Positions 1 to 7,956 of a stretch of DNA of 49,363 bases are shown here, piece after piece. This DNA is from Prevotella sp. GTDB lineage: Bacteria > Bacteroidota > Bacteroidia > Bacteroidales > Bacteroidaceae. Position numbers and translations under genes: made by a program. The notes beneath the pieces were generated by a model that searched no databases, was not told the DNA's origin, and was given only the letters and a program-made list of their open reading frames with translations. Within the stretch, counting starts at the first letter, position 1. Each line of letters begins with the position of its first letter. The stretch lies in assembly GCA_022769825.1 (NCBI GenBank), contig JALEJI010000030.1, positions 1 through 49,363 on the forward strand. Direction: 5' to 3'.

Positions 1-405
1 TCTGCTGACTTCTCACGGCAAGCTTTACTCCACTTCTTTCGTAAAAGCAACTATTTGAAGCGTCCGTGAGACCTCCTCGGATAAGGGCATTGTCTTTCCA
101 TCTTATACCCACTTCATTTTTTCGCAAGCTCAAGGAAACTCCACCGACCGTTCCGAATAGCTATAGGGCTTTGGTTCTTTTTGCAACCTTACCCACGGTC
201 ACATGCCTTATATGAAGTTTCTGTCCGTCAGGTCAGATGTTTGCCGCCGGCTTCTTTCAGATTCCAACTCACGATGGACACCCTTGCCTTTGGCTATGTA
301 ATTCCCGCTATTAGGGCTTACTCGGGACTTGCACCCGTTAGACAATGCTCATGCCGAGCATACTATGACAAGGGCCCCACATTCTCACGAATGCGAGGCC
401 CTTGT
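1..405 (-). mobile_element. Group II intron, 5' ribozyme part (cut by window edge)
   Basis: Read on the minus strand, this stretch resembles the 5' structured region (domains I onward) that precedes the reverse-transcriptase/maturase gene in Bacteroidota group II introns. It runs into the phrase GTGCAAGTCCCGAGTAAGCC (minus strand, near 351-332), followed by further structured-looking sequence, and at the window edge reaches AGTCAGCAGA, which I recall as lying just before or at the start of the intron-encoded LtrA-like protein. The reverse transcriptase itself would lie left of base 1 and is not visible. The exact 5' splice boundary is not resolved; a GUGAG lies in the hairpin loop at 384-388, but the GUGYG consensus is not clearly matched. 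A 102-residue open frame on the plus strand (181-489) is antisense to this RNA and is not a credible gene. Confidence 0.65.
368..405 (-). other. 17-bp hairpin with GNRA-type loop at intron 5' edge
   Basis: Arms 368-384 and 389-405 pair over 17 positions around a 4-base loop. On the minus strand the loop reads GUGA, a GNRA tetraloop, and the two imperfect positions become G-U wobbles. On the plus strand they would be A-C mismatches, so this is an RNA read leftward. It lies about 80 bases downstream of the stop codon of the gene at 486-998. It may be the terminator-like hairpin that group IIC introns target, or the first helix of intron domain I; the sequence alone does not decide. Confidence 0.6.
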
Positions 406-485
406 AGATTATGCCCTTGGTCAATTGCCAAGAACCATCTTTATCATAAAAGTGTATATTATTGTAAGAGAGATTATGCGATGTT

Positions 486-998
486 TTAGTCGAGCAACTT
501 CTTGATATCGCTCAACGGGCGTTTCTGCTGCGAGCCATCGGGCATCGTCACCATGAAGTAGTCGAAGCGCGACTTGCCATTGTCGTAGGCCACCACTGCC
601 ACGCCTCCATCACGGAGCCGCAAGGTGAAATATCCGTTGCGCCTGCCGTTGACATACTTGCCGTGCAGCTTTTCCTTGCCGTTCTGGTAGTAGGTCGTCA
701 CCTCTCCGTTGAGCACCGTGTTCTTGTCGTTGCTCAGGTCAACGAAGCTGTAACCGCCTTCGGCGCGCAGGTTACCGTTCATGTAATAGTCTTGGAAGAC
801 ATCCTCTTTCTGCAGACCGCTACCTTGCTTCTTCAAGATGCGATAGTAGGCGGCCTCTTGCGCGCTCTTCACGCTTTGGTTGTTTGCCGCGTAATAGATG
901 GTGTCGCTCACCACTTTGGCGTTCTCGCTTATACGTGAGTGTCCAAAACTCAATACTGTCGTCAGCAACATGGCTGACATCAAGATAATCTTTTTCAT
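486..998 (-). CDS. Exported YwqK/MORN-repeat-type protein
   Basis: A 170-residue protein beginning MKKIILMSAM with a Sec signal peptide of about 20 residues. The mature part contains repeated motifs of the MORN/YwqK type: a YYMNGNLRAEG segment near residue 70, then GEVTTYYQNGKEKLHGKY and NGRRNGYFTLR. This family is annotated as toxin-antitoxin YwqK antitoxin-like, but in Bacteroidota such repeats usually sit in exported proteins of unknown role or in front of TonB C-terminal domains, so no toxin partner should be assumed. The start at 998 is chosen over the longer frame (1055) because a clear AAAGGAG ribosome-binding site lies 7 bases upstream and a signal peptide starts there. The gene is monocistronic. 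Confidence 0.75.
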   Translation of the reverse strand: MKKIILMSAMLLTTVLSFGHSRISENAKVVSDTIYYAANNQSVKSAQEAAYYRILKKQGSGLQKEDVFQDYYMNGNLRAEGGYSFVDLSNDKNTVLNGEVTTYYQNGKEKLHGKYVNGRRNGYFTLRLRDGGVAVVAYDNGKSRFDYFMVTMPDGSQQKRPLSDIKKLLD

Positions 999-1042
999 AA
1001 GGCAACTCCTTTCAGTTTGTTGGTCTTTTTTGTTTTCTGTTG

Positions 1043-1050
1043 CAAAGATA
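1043..1050 (-). promoter_or_regulatory. -7 promoter element TATCTTTG
   Basis: Minus-strand TATCTTTG matches the Bacteroidota TAnnTTTG element and would start transcription about 39 bases before the ATG at 998. No convincing TTTG -33 element was seen. Confidence 0.5.
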
Positions 1051-1504
1051 TGCATTTTTCATGTAGGTTGTTCTTTTTCTTAACGTTATTTTATAATTAT
1101 TTTTCGCTCCAAAAAAACTGAAATTTATCCGTGCGGTTTTCCGTTAAAAAACATTTAGAACGGCAAGTTTACTTACACTTTGCAATATCAATATATTCGT
1201 AAATACTTAGAAACACTTGTTAAAGGTTACTATGTGTCATATATTACAAGCACGCCAGGATATTTCGATTGCTGTCCCACGTCATGTTCTCGTAGTGAAA
1301 GCGATGATATATGTAAACATTAATTATTTTTGCTCACATTGACATATATCAACTTGTTTAAGTTTCAATTTGTTACTTCTTGTTGTCTTTTCTTGGTTTT
1401 TAGCATTGTTTTTAGGCCATACAGGACACCTTTTAGGCTTCGGCATTGGTTAATAGTAATAATCTATTACATTTCGTCGTTTTCTTGATTCGCCGCATTG
1501 TATC

Positions 1505-1558
1505 GGCGGGCATTACGACCAAACGTGCAACGGCGGGCATCACGACCAAACGTGCAAC
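1505..1558. repeat. 27-bp tandem repeat, two copies
   Basis: Units 1505-1531 and 1532-1558 are identical except for one base (CATTACG versus CATCACG). Each contains ACGACCAAACGTGCAAC. A third, shortened GGCACGAACGGCACC follows. Function unknown. Confidence 0.8.
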
Positions 1559-1705
1559 GGCACGAACGGCACCATGCACAAACATGAAAATGTAAAATAT
1601 TATTGCCAAAATTTAACACTTGACAACCGGTGCATCCAGAGCGAAAAAATGGCTTGGAGGTGCCCCTCGGTAGCACCGTTTGCGGCTTTTTGCTACAAAA
1701 CTTTT

Positions 1706-1746
1706 GCCGTTACACTGTAATCGCATCGCGATTACACCGTAACGGC
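1706..1746. repeat. Inverted repeat, 17-bp arms
   Basis: Arms 1706-1722 (begins GCCGTTACACTG) and 1730-1746 (ends CCGTAACGGC) pair at 15 of 17 positions around a 7-base loop. The right arm is also the first unit of the 22-bp tandem array, so the array has one inverted copy at its left end. Confidence 0.75.
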
Positions 1747-1818
1747 AACGCGATTACACCGTAACGGCGACGCGATTACACCGTAACGGCGACGCGATTG
1801 CACTGTAACGGCGACGCA
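1731..1818. repeat. 22-bp tandem repeat, four copies
   Basis: Units at 1731-1752, 1753-1774, 1775-1796 and 1797-1818. Each reads ATTACACCGTAACGG followed by CGACGCG, with one to three substitutions in units 1 and 4. Units 2 and 3 are identical. No open frame uses it sensibly; it resembles intergenic palindromic repeat families. Whether it recurs elsewhere in the genome cannot be seen here. Confidence 0.85.
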
Positions 1819-2024
1819 AAATCAGCAAAAAGGTAACGCCTAAAAACCACAAAAATATACAACTCGTTAATAATCAACCGTTTACCAAAATCGCCCATAA
1901 TCGCGTCATTTCCAGCCAAGCGATAGCTTGGTTGAAAAAAATCGATTCTCAGACGACCATTTGTAAACTATTTTGATATGATTGCTCGACCACGACATCG
2001 CAAAGGATAATTGCACAAAAGCCA

Positions 2025-3140
2025 TCATGGCTGGTAGGTTATGGGCATATACATTCTCACCAGGACGTTCTTGCCATCGTGCTGGCCCGGCGTGAAGCTG
2101 GGCATGCCCTTTACCGTCTGGACGGCATGGCGGTCGACAACGGGGTCCACGGGCCGCAACACGCACACGTCGCTGACCTTGCCGTCCTTGCCGACCACGA
2201 AACTCGTGTAGACCCTCACGGGGCCCGACAAGCGCACGGCAGGCCGGCCCACGTGGCTGAGATATTGCTTCAGGGCATCGCTTCCGCCTTTCATCTCGGG
2301 ATGCTTCTCCACATTACTATATATAGAGTCGCCATCCATCACGTTTTGCTGCGCCACCATTTGCGGGCTCAGCGTCTCTGCCTTTTTGGTAAACAGCCGT
2401 TTGCCCTGCCTGGAGAGCGCATAGGCGTAAGCACTGAGAGGCATGGAGGCCGTATAGGTTTGGCTCGCGTCTGGAGCGTTGGCCTTTATCAGGAAGCACA
2501 GCTGGCCTCGCGCCACCCACACGCCGTCAATCTCATAAGAGGTCATGGCGTTGAAGAAGTTGTCGTCGAGAGGCTGGAAGAGCAAGTCGTAGAAATCTTG
2601 CGGCTCATTGCGGTTCATTATGCTGGAACTGGCGAGGTTGCTGGCCTGATACAGCTTCCCGTCGGTGAGGTCGCAGACCACCACACGGTCGAAGGCCTCG
2701 GCCTTGAACGCAGACCTCTTGCCCGGCTCGACCTTCAAACTGACGTGGTAGGCAATCCAGTGGTTAGGCTCGTAGCCGACGACGCGCGCCGAAGCCGTGA
2801 CATAACAGAAGCGGCGGTCGTCGGGAATCTCGCTGAACATCCGGCTCACGGGCGTGCCATAGCGTTGGCGCAAGCTCGTGGCAAGCGAGTCGAAGCCCAA
2901 CGTGGGCTCGCCGGCAATGCTCTCGCTGATATAGCGTTGCAAGCGGGGCACGTGGCTGTAGCCCACCACCTCAGGCCACTCGATGTCGTAGTCGACCACG
3001 TTCAGCCCGGAATCTTTCTGCAAGAAGAGATGCTGCTTCTCATAGCGCACGCAGTATCCCACCGTGCGGTTGTCGACCGTTTGCGCCCCGGCGTGGGCGA
3101 GAGCCACGCAGAGCGCCATTGTCATAAGCCAATTCTTCAT
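2025..3140 (-). CDS. Exported protein with TonB C-terminal domain
   Basis: A 371-residue protein with a Sec signal peptide (residues 1-19, cleaved near HAGAQT). The C-terminal 90 residues form a TonB_C-type domain: ...PEMKGGSDALKQYLS..., FVVGKDGKVSDVCVLRPVDP, and a final PGQHDGKNVLVRMYMPITY. The first 230 residues resemble RsiV/DUF3298-like exported domains (a repeated YCVRYEK...DIEWP pattern), a weaker assignment. Classical TonB has an N-terminal membrane anchor and a proline-rich linker; this one has a cleavable signal peptide and neither, so it probably does not drive receptors. It is transcribed on the minus strand, 37 bases downstream of the MFS gene. The frame on the opposite strand (2079-3266) is a shadow of this gene. 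Confidence 0.75.
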   Translation of the reverse strand: MKNWLMTMALCVALAHAGAQTVDNRTVGYCVRYEKQHLFLQKDSGLNVVDYDIEWPEVVGYSHVPRLQRYISESIAGEPTLGFDSLATSLRQRYGTPVSRMFSEIPDDRRFCYVTASARVVGYEPNHWIAYHVSLKVEPGKRSAFKAEAFDRVVVCDLTDGKLYQASNLASSSIMNRNEPQDFYDLLFQPLDDNFFNAMTSYEIDGVWVARGQLCFLIKANAPDASQTYTASMPLSAYAYALSRQGKRLFTKKAETLSPQMVAQQNVMDGDSIYSNVEKHPEMKGGSDALKQYLSHVGRPAVRLSGPVRVYTSFVVGKDGKVSDVCVLRPVDPVVDRHAVQTVKGMPSFTPGQHDGKNVLVRMYMPITYQP

Positions 3141-3177
3141 TTTCCTAAAATCCTTTCCGATGTCTTGACCGCCGTGC

Positions 3178-4506
3178 CTAATCAGTATCGTTGTCGAGCG
3201 AGAAGCCCATCTTGCTTCTCACCCTTGCCACCACCGCCCACGTCACCGCCATGGCGAGGAGCGTGAGCACGAAGAACCGGCGGTAGCCGAGGGCCTCCTC
3301 CATTCCACCGGCCACGAGACCCGGCAGCATGAGCGCCAGCGTCATCGTGGCCGACGCCATGGCATAGTGGGACGTGCGAAACTCGCCACGGTTATAATAT
3401 ATGAGGAACATCATGTAGGCCGTGATGCCGAACCCCACGCCAGCCTGCTCGGTGAACACCGCCACCGACACCACGGCAAGGCTCTCGGGCATGGTGTAGG
3501 CCAAGATGATATAGATGATCGGAGGCAGCGAATAAGCCGCCGCCATGGGATAGAGCCATCGCCTCAGCCCTTGGTGGCTCACGGCTATGCCTCCGACGAT
3601 GGAGCCCAATATCATGCCTATCATTCCCACGGTGCCCTGCACGAGACCGTATTCCTGCGGCGCGAGTCCGAGGCCGCCATTGTGGGGCGCGTCTATCAGG
3701 AACAGGGGGCTCACCTTGGAGAGCAAGGCCTCGGGCAAGCGGAAAAGCACGATGAAGCACAAGGCCAGCACGATGTCGGGCTTGCGCATGAACGTGCGGA
3801 ACGTGAGGGCGCAGCCGCTCAATATGGAACTGGCACTCACGATGGGACGGCTGCTGTCGTCGCGAGCGTGGGGCAAGGCGTAGGAGTGCCATAGCCACAA
3901 CAAGATGAAGATGCCCGCCAAGCCGTAGAACGTGAGGCTCCACGAATAACTGATGGAGCCGCGGAAGATGACCTGCAGGTTGCCGGCCACCATCACCAGC
4001 ACGCCTTGGCCTATTATCGTGGCGAGGCGGTCGCCCACCTGCCGTATGCCCATGTACCAAGCCTGCTGACGCTCGTCGAGGGCGAGCAGGTAGAAGCCGT
4101 CGGCGGCCACGCAATGGGACGCGCCAGTGAAGGCGGCCACCCAGAAGAAGAACAGCGTGGACTGCAGCCAATGGGCCGTGGGTATGGTGAAAGCCACGCC
4201 GCCAAAGGCCGCGCCAAGCAAGAGCTGCGTGACGAGGATCCACCACCGCTTGGTCTTCACAAGGTCGATGAAGGGACTCCAGACGGGCTTGAGAATCCAG
4301 GGGAGGTACATCCACGAGGTGTAGAACGTGATGGCGGCGTTGGACAGTCCCATCTGCTTATAGAAGATGAGCGACACCGCCATCACGGCCACCAAGGGCA
4401 ATCCGTCGGCAAAGGCGAGCGAGGGCACCCAGGCCCAAGGCTTGTGCCATGGTCCGCCGACAGGGGCGCCGGCGTGTTGCTTGTTATCGTCAAGTGTCTC
4501 TACCAT
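3178..4506 (-). CDS. ampG: MFS permease, AmpG/PAT-like (muropeptide import)
   Basis: A 442-residue integral membrane protein with about 12 hydrophobic segments. It starts with a cytoplasmic tail, then a first membrane segment beginning near WAWVPSLAFADGLPL, followed by FYKQMGLSNAAITFYTSWMY and LPWILKPVWSPFID, a hallmark of the AmpG/acetyl-CoA transporter (PAT) branch of the major facilitator superfamily. Family members import anhydro-muropeptides into the cytoplasm. Its start codon overlaps the stop codon of the SpoIID-type gene (4500-4506), so the two are translationally coupled, which supports a shared peptidoglycan-recycling role. Substrate is inferred from family and neighbour; the symbol is by family only. 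Confidence 0.7.
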   Translation of the reverse strand: MVETLDDNKQHAGAPVGGPWHKPWAWVPSLAFADGLPLVAVMAVSLIFYKQMGLSNAAITFYTSWMYLPWILKPVWSPFIDLVKTKRWWILVTQLLLGAAFGGVAFTIPTAHWLQSTLFFFWVAAFTGASHCVAADGFYLLALDERQQAWYMGIRQVGDRLATIIGQGVLVMVAGNLQVIFRGSISYSWSLTFYGLAGIFILLWLWHSYALPHARDDSSRPIVSASSILSGCALTFRTFMRKPDIVLALCFIVLFRLPEALLSKVSPLFLIDAPHNGGLGLAPQEYGLVQGTVGMIGMILGSIVGGIAVSHQGLRRWLYPMAAAYSLPPIIYIILAYTMPESLAVVSVAVFTEQAGVGFGITAYMMFLIYYNRGEFRTSHYAMASATMTLALMLPGLVAGGMEEALGYRRFFVLTLLAMAVTWAVVARVRSKMGFSLDNDTD

Positions 4507-5768
4507 GCCTTTTCTATCTCAGCCCCAGGGTAATAATGTCTCAGTATCTCGTCGTAGGCATAGCCCTTGTCGCCCATCACGGCGGCGCCTATCTGGCATA
4601 GCCCGACGCCATGGCCCCATCCGGCGCCAATGAGCGTGAAGGTGTCGCCCTGCTTCTCCACGACGAACGCGGAACTGTAAAGGTGGCTCTCGCTCAGGGC
4701 ACGGCGTATCTCCAGCTCCTTGCCCACGACGATGGTCTTCTTGGTGCCCGTAATCCGCAGCTCGCATATCCTGCCGCTCGTGCCGCGCTTCAGCGGCCGC
4801 ATGTCGGTGATGGTGCCAAGGCCCGCGCCGAGCTTCTTCTCCACGAGCTTCGACAGCTCCTCCTGCGTGTAGCTGACGCGCCAACGATAGAAGTCGGTCG
4901 TCTCTTGGTCGTAGTCGTTGAGCACTTGGCTCAGTATGCGCTTGTCGGTGGTGTTGCAGAAGCTCTTAGGGCTGCTGAGTATCCATTGGCGGGCGTTCTC
5001 CTCCACGGTGAGGTCGGGGATGGTCTTCTCGGGCGTGTCGCCAATGCCCTTGAGATACGGCTTCGGCGTGTCGTCCCAGCAATATTGAAACTCCTCCATC
5101 GCGCCTCCGCAGCACTTCGAGAACCTCGCGTCGCAAATCTCGTCGCCATAGGTCAGCAGTTCGCCACGCGTGCGCCTGATGGCCTCGGCCACGTTGGGGC
5201 TCGTCTCCTTGGTGATGCCTTGATAGCGCTGGCAGTGGTCGTCGGCGCACACGTCGAAGAGGGTGTGGTCGGTGTGGTCGTACCAGCGAATGAACGCGTC
5301 GCCATGAGAGGCTTGCGTGTTGGGCGCGGTGTTGCCGTCTATCTGGCTCATCAGCCACGAGCGCGAGATGACGGCGTGGGCCATGAGCAGCGGCAGGCTC
5401 GACTGCGCGCTCATCTCGCTCGAGATGACGCTCTCGAGATAATCCTCCACGGGCAGGTCATTGATGGCCCATATCTTGCCGCCGTCGGCCAAGAGGCGGA
5501 GCGAGCCGCGGAAGGTCTGGGTCTCAAGCCGCTGCCAATGGAAGTTGACACCAATGACGACATCCATCAGCGAGAAGCTGTCGTCGGGAGACTGCGGTTT
5601 GAAGCAGAGCCGCGTATGGGCCTTGCCGTCGTACTGGATGAGTCCGTTGTGAATGGTGGCGGTGCGGGAGGAACCGTCTTCGCCATAACCGTTGAGCGTG
5701 AACGTTATGCTCTCGGCGCCTACTATGCCGACGCTCACCAATGGCGTGCCTTCATATTTTTTTATCAT
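4500..5768 (-). CDS. SpoIID/LytB-domain protein (peptidoglycan glycan-strand cleavage family)
   Basis: A 422-residue protein with a full SpoIID domain. The LPVEDYLESVISSEM block (residues 105-119) contains the candidate catalytic glutamate E118. Cysteines C212 and C219/C220 fit the metal-binding cysteine pair of the family. The C-terminal GAGWGHGVGLCQIGA block (381-395) is diagnostic. SpoIID members are lytic transglycosylases acting on peptidoglycan. The protein starts MIKKYEGTPLVSVGIV and has no signal peptide; a promoter element 25-32 bases upstream (5793-5800) leaves little room for an alternative start. It may therefore act in the cytoplasm on fragments imported by the overlapping AmpG-like permease. 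The long plus-strand frame 4611-5801 is a shadow. Confidence 0.85.
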   Translation of the reverse strand: MIKKYEGTPLVSVGIVGAESITFTLNGYGEDGSSRTATIHNGLIQYDGKAHTRLCFKPQSPDDSFSLMDVVIGVNFHWQRLETQTFRGSLRLLADGGKIWAINDLPVEDYLESVISSEMSAQSSLPLLMAHAVISRSWLMSQIDGNTAPNTQASHGDAFIRWYDHTDHTLFDVCADDHCQRYQGITKETSPNVAEAIRRTRGELLTYGDEICDARFSKCCGGAMEEFQYCWDDTPKPYLKGIGDTPEKTIPDLTVEENARQWILSSPKSFCNTTDKRILSQVLNDYDQETTDFYRWRVSYTQEELSKLVEKKLGAGLGTITDMRPLKRGTSGRICELRITGTKKTIVVGKELEIRRALSESHLYSSAFVVEKQGDTFTLIGAGWGHGVGLCQIGAAVMGDKGYAYDEILRHYYPGAEIEKAW

Positions 5769-5792
5769 GGTCGCAGGGATTTCTTATTTATG

Positions 5793-5800
5793 CAAAGGTA
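5793..5800 (-). promoter_or_regulatory. -7 element TACCTTTG for the SpoIID-ampG unit
   Basis: Minus-strand TACCTTTG, 25 bases upstream of the ATG. It stands back to back with the rlmN promoter at 5846-5853, giving a compact divergent promoter region of about 90 bases. Confidence 0.6.
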
Positions 5801-5845
5801 GAGTTTTTATATCAGTTATCGTCACAAAATTTCAATAAACTTTCG

Positions 5846-5853
5846 TAACTTTG
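5846..5853 (+). promoter_or_regulatory. -7 element TAACTTTG for rlmN, near-leaderless
   Basis: TAACTTTG ends 7 bases before the rlmN ATG. With the usual distance from this element to the start of transcription, the mRNA would begin at or within a few bases of the start codon. No Shine-Dalgarno sequence is present in the remaining gap. Confidence 0.6.
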
Positions 5854-5860
5854 CAGGTAT

Positions 5861-6910
5861 ATGGAAAAGAAAACATTATTAGGTCTCACCCTTGACGAGC
5901 TGAAGGACGTGGCAAGGCAACTTGGCATGCCCGCCTTCACGGGATCGCAGATTGCCAAATGGATCTACGAGCGCCGCGTCAAGAGCATCGACGAGATGAC
6001 CAACATCTCCAAAGGCAACCGCGCCAAGTTGGCGGAGAGCTACGAGATAGGCTGCATGGCCCCGATAGAATCGCGACACTCGAAAGACGGCACCGTGAAA
6101 TACCTGTTCCCCGTGAGGACCACCGACGGCGACACGTCGCGCAAGCGCTTCGTGGAGACGGTCTACATACCCGAGGAGGGCGGCCACGCCACGCTGTGCG
6201 TGTCGTGCGAGGTGGGCTGCAAGATGAACTGCCTGTTCTGCCAGACGGGCAAGCAGGGATTCCACGGCTATCTCACCGTGGCCGACATCCTGAACCAGGC
6301 TTACAGCATACCAGAGGCCGACAGCCTGACCAACATCGTATACATGGGGCAAGGCGAGCCGATGGACAACCTCGACAACGTGTTGCGCTCCACGCAAATA
6401 CTCACCGCGCCCTACGGCTGGGCCTGGAGCCCGAAACGCATCACCGTGAGCTCGGTGGGACTGAAAGACAAGCTGCAAAGGTTTCTCAACGAAAGCGACT
6501 GCCAGGTGGCGATAAGCCTCCACTCGCCCATACACGAGCAGCGAGAGAAGTTGATGCCGGCAGAGAAGGGCATGGCCATAAAAGACGTGGTCGACCTATT
6601 GCGCGACTACGACTTCTCGCACCAGCGTCGCCTCACGTTCGAGTATATCGTGTTTGGCGGCCTCAACGACAGCCAAACCCACGCCCGCGAGATTTGCCGG
6701 TTGCTGAAGGGGCTCGACTGCCATGTCAACCTGATACGCTTCCATCAGATTCCCAACGTGCCTCTGCACGGCGCGAGCCCGGAGCGCATGGAGACTTTCC
6801 GCGACTATCTCACCGCCCACGGCTTCTATTGCACCATCAGGGCGAGCCGTGGCCAGGACATAGAGGCGGCGTGCGGCTTGCTGAGCACGAAACGCCAACA
6901 GGCTGAATAA
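5861..6910 (+). CDS. rlmN: 23S rRNA (adenine-2503-C2)-methyltransferase RlmN
   Basis: A 349-residue radical-SAM enzyme that methylates C2 of A2503 in 23S rRNA and also A37 in a subset of tRNAs. The radical-SAM cluster cysteines are C120, C124 and C127 (GCKMNCLFC). The two mechanistic cysteines of RlmN are both present: C113 (TLCVSC) and C338 (EAACG near the C-terminus). The GQGEPMDN and ISLHSP motifs of the family are intact. Length is normal. It is the first gene of a plus-strand run with the DUF4837 lipoprotein and the pdxA homologue, an order I recall from other Bacteroidales. Confidence 0.95.
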   Translation: MEKKTLLGLTLDELKDVARQLGMPAFTGSQIAKWIYERRVKSIDEMTNISKGNRAKLAESYEIGCMAPIESRHSKDGTVKYLFPVRTTDGDTSRKRFVETVYIPEEGGHATLCVSCEVGCKMNCLFCQTGKQGFHGYLTVADILNQAYSIPEADSLTNIVYMGQGEPMDNLDNVLRSTQILTAPYGWAWSPKRITVSSVGLKDKLQRFLNESDCQVAISLHSPIHEQREKLMPAEKGMAIKDVVDLLRDYDFSHQRRLTFEYIVFGGLNDSQTHAREICRLLKGLDCHVNLIRFHQIPNVPLHGASPERMETFRDYLTAHGFYCTIRASRGQDIEAACGLLSTKRQQAE

Positions 6911-6929
6911 ACGCTTGGAGGGCTACATC

Positions 6930-7928
6930 ATGAGCAAAGCCTTTCTCTTCGCAGTATCCTTCATGGCGTTGTTTTGCTCGTGCGACGAGCGGCGCGGCTT
7001 GCTTCCGCCATCGGGCGGCAAGCTCTACGAGGCGCTGCTCATGGGCGACAGCGCCGACATCGTGAAAAGCGCGTTGCAGGCCGACATGCCCGGATTGCCA
7101 CAGGGCGAGCCGCAGTTCGACGTATCGTCGATAGACTCCGCCGACTTTGGCTCCACGCTGAGGACGACGCGCGAGATTGTCATGGTGAGGACATCGCCGA
7201 AGCTATATGCCACCGTCAGGATAAGATACGACCGCGACGTGTGGGCGGAACCGCAGACGGTGGTCACCGTCACGGCGCCAAGCATGAGGATGATAAGCGA
7301 CAGCATAGGCAGGGTAGCGCCCACGCTGCTGCGACTGCTCAACACCGCGGAGATGAGAAAGTCGCTCGCCATGCTCCGCGACCATCGCAACGCCAAGGCC
7401 GAGCGACTCGTGGACAGCATGTTCCACGTGAGGATGTGGGTTCCGCTCGACATGGTGTCGAGCCGAAAGGACCGCGACTTCGTGTGGCTGAGCAACAATT
7501 CGCCAAGCGTGATGAGCAATATCGTGGTCTACAAGGCCCCGCGCCACGGCGACCCCGTGGCACAGCGCGACAGCGCGTTGGCGAGAAACATCAAGGGCGA
7601 GACCGACAGGATGCACATGGCCACCGTGGCAAGGACCGTGGCCGCAAACCCCGACGGCACGGTGATGCGCGGCTTGTGGGAGATGACCGGCGACAACATG
7701 GGCGGGCCTTTCATCTGCCGACGCGTGCGGACGACGGAGAAAGACGACAATCACGACATCGTGGTGGAGGGCTTCGTCTTCGCCCCAGGCAAGGGCAAAC
7801 GCGACGCCATGAGACAGATGGAGGCCGTGCTGCGCTCGATAAGCGCGACGCTGCCCAACAGGTCTCCGCGAGGCAAGGCATCGCGTGGCGAGACTTCGAA
7901 AACGCGGAAAGCAAACAGACACAACTGA
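6930..7928 (+). CDS. DUF4837 family lipoprotein
   Basis: A 332-residue lipoprotein starting MSKAFLFAVSFMALFCSC; the lipobox cysteine is C16 or C18. A GGAGG ribosome-binding site at 6917-6921 selects this ATG over the TTG at 6915. The family signature is visible: a PPSGGKLYEALLMG opening, an ADMPGLPQGEPQFDVSSID segment, and RGLWEMTGDNMGGPFICR near residue 250. Function of the family is unknown; it is confined to Bacteroidota. The C-terminal 25 residues are rich in Arg, Lys and Ser and look like a disordered extension. It sits 19 bases after rlmN and 28 bases before the pdxA homologue, so the three are probably co-transcribed. Confidence 0.85.
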   Translation: MSKAFLFAVSFMALFCSCDERRGLLPPSGGKLYEALLMGDSADIVKSALQADMPGLPQGEPQFDVSSIDSADFGSTLRTTREIVMVRTSPKLYATVRIRYDRDVWAEPQTVVTVTAPSMRMISDSIGRVAPTLLRLLNTAEMRKSLAMLRDHRNAKAERLVDSMFHVRMWVPLDMVSSRKDRDFVWLSNNSPSVMSNIVVYKAPRHGDPVAQRDSALARNIKGETDRMHMATVARTVAANPDGTVMRGLWEMTGDNMGGPFICRRVRTTEKDDNHDIVVEGFVFAPGKGKRDAMRQMEAVLRSISATLPNRSPRGKASRGETSKTRKANRHN

Positions 7929-7956
7929 GAAAAAACAATAAACACTATAAAGAAAT

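Larger units (their letters stand above)
999..2024. other. Gene-free region of about 1 kb with repeats
   Basis: No open frame here has a start site, composition or motif that supports a gene. The AT-rich part (about 1060-1460) shows nothing recognisable apart from the promoter element at 1043-1050. The part from 1500 to 1820 holds two sets of short tandem repeats and an inverted repeat, listed separately. The small minus-strand frames at 1467-1676 and 1906-2166 are explained by the repeats and by antisense reading of the neighbouring gene. Confidence 0.6.

Noticed and set aside
181..489. 102-residue plus-strand open frame with protein-like Cys/Pro/Arg composition
   Set aside because: It is antisense to the structured 5' RNA of the group II intron and has no ribosome-binding site.
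1467..1676. Minus-strand frame with repeated CTFGRDARR motif
   Set aside because: The repeat comes from the 27-bp tandem DNA units; no start signal or promoter supports a gene.
2079..3266. 395-residue plus-strand frame opposite the TonB-C gene
   Set aside because: High-GC shadow frame; the minus-strand protein has a signal peptide and recognisable domain, this one is His/Val/Leu-rich with no motif.
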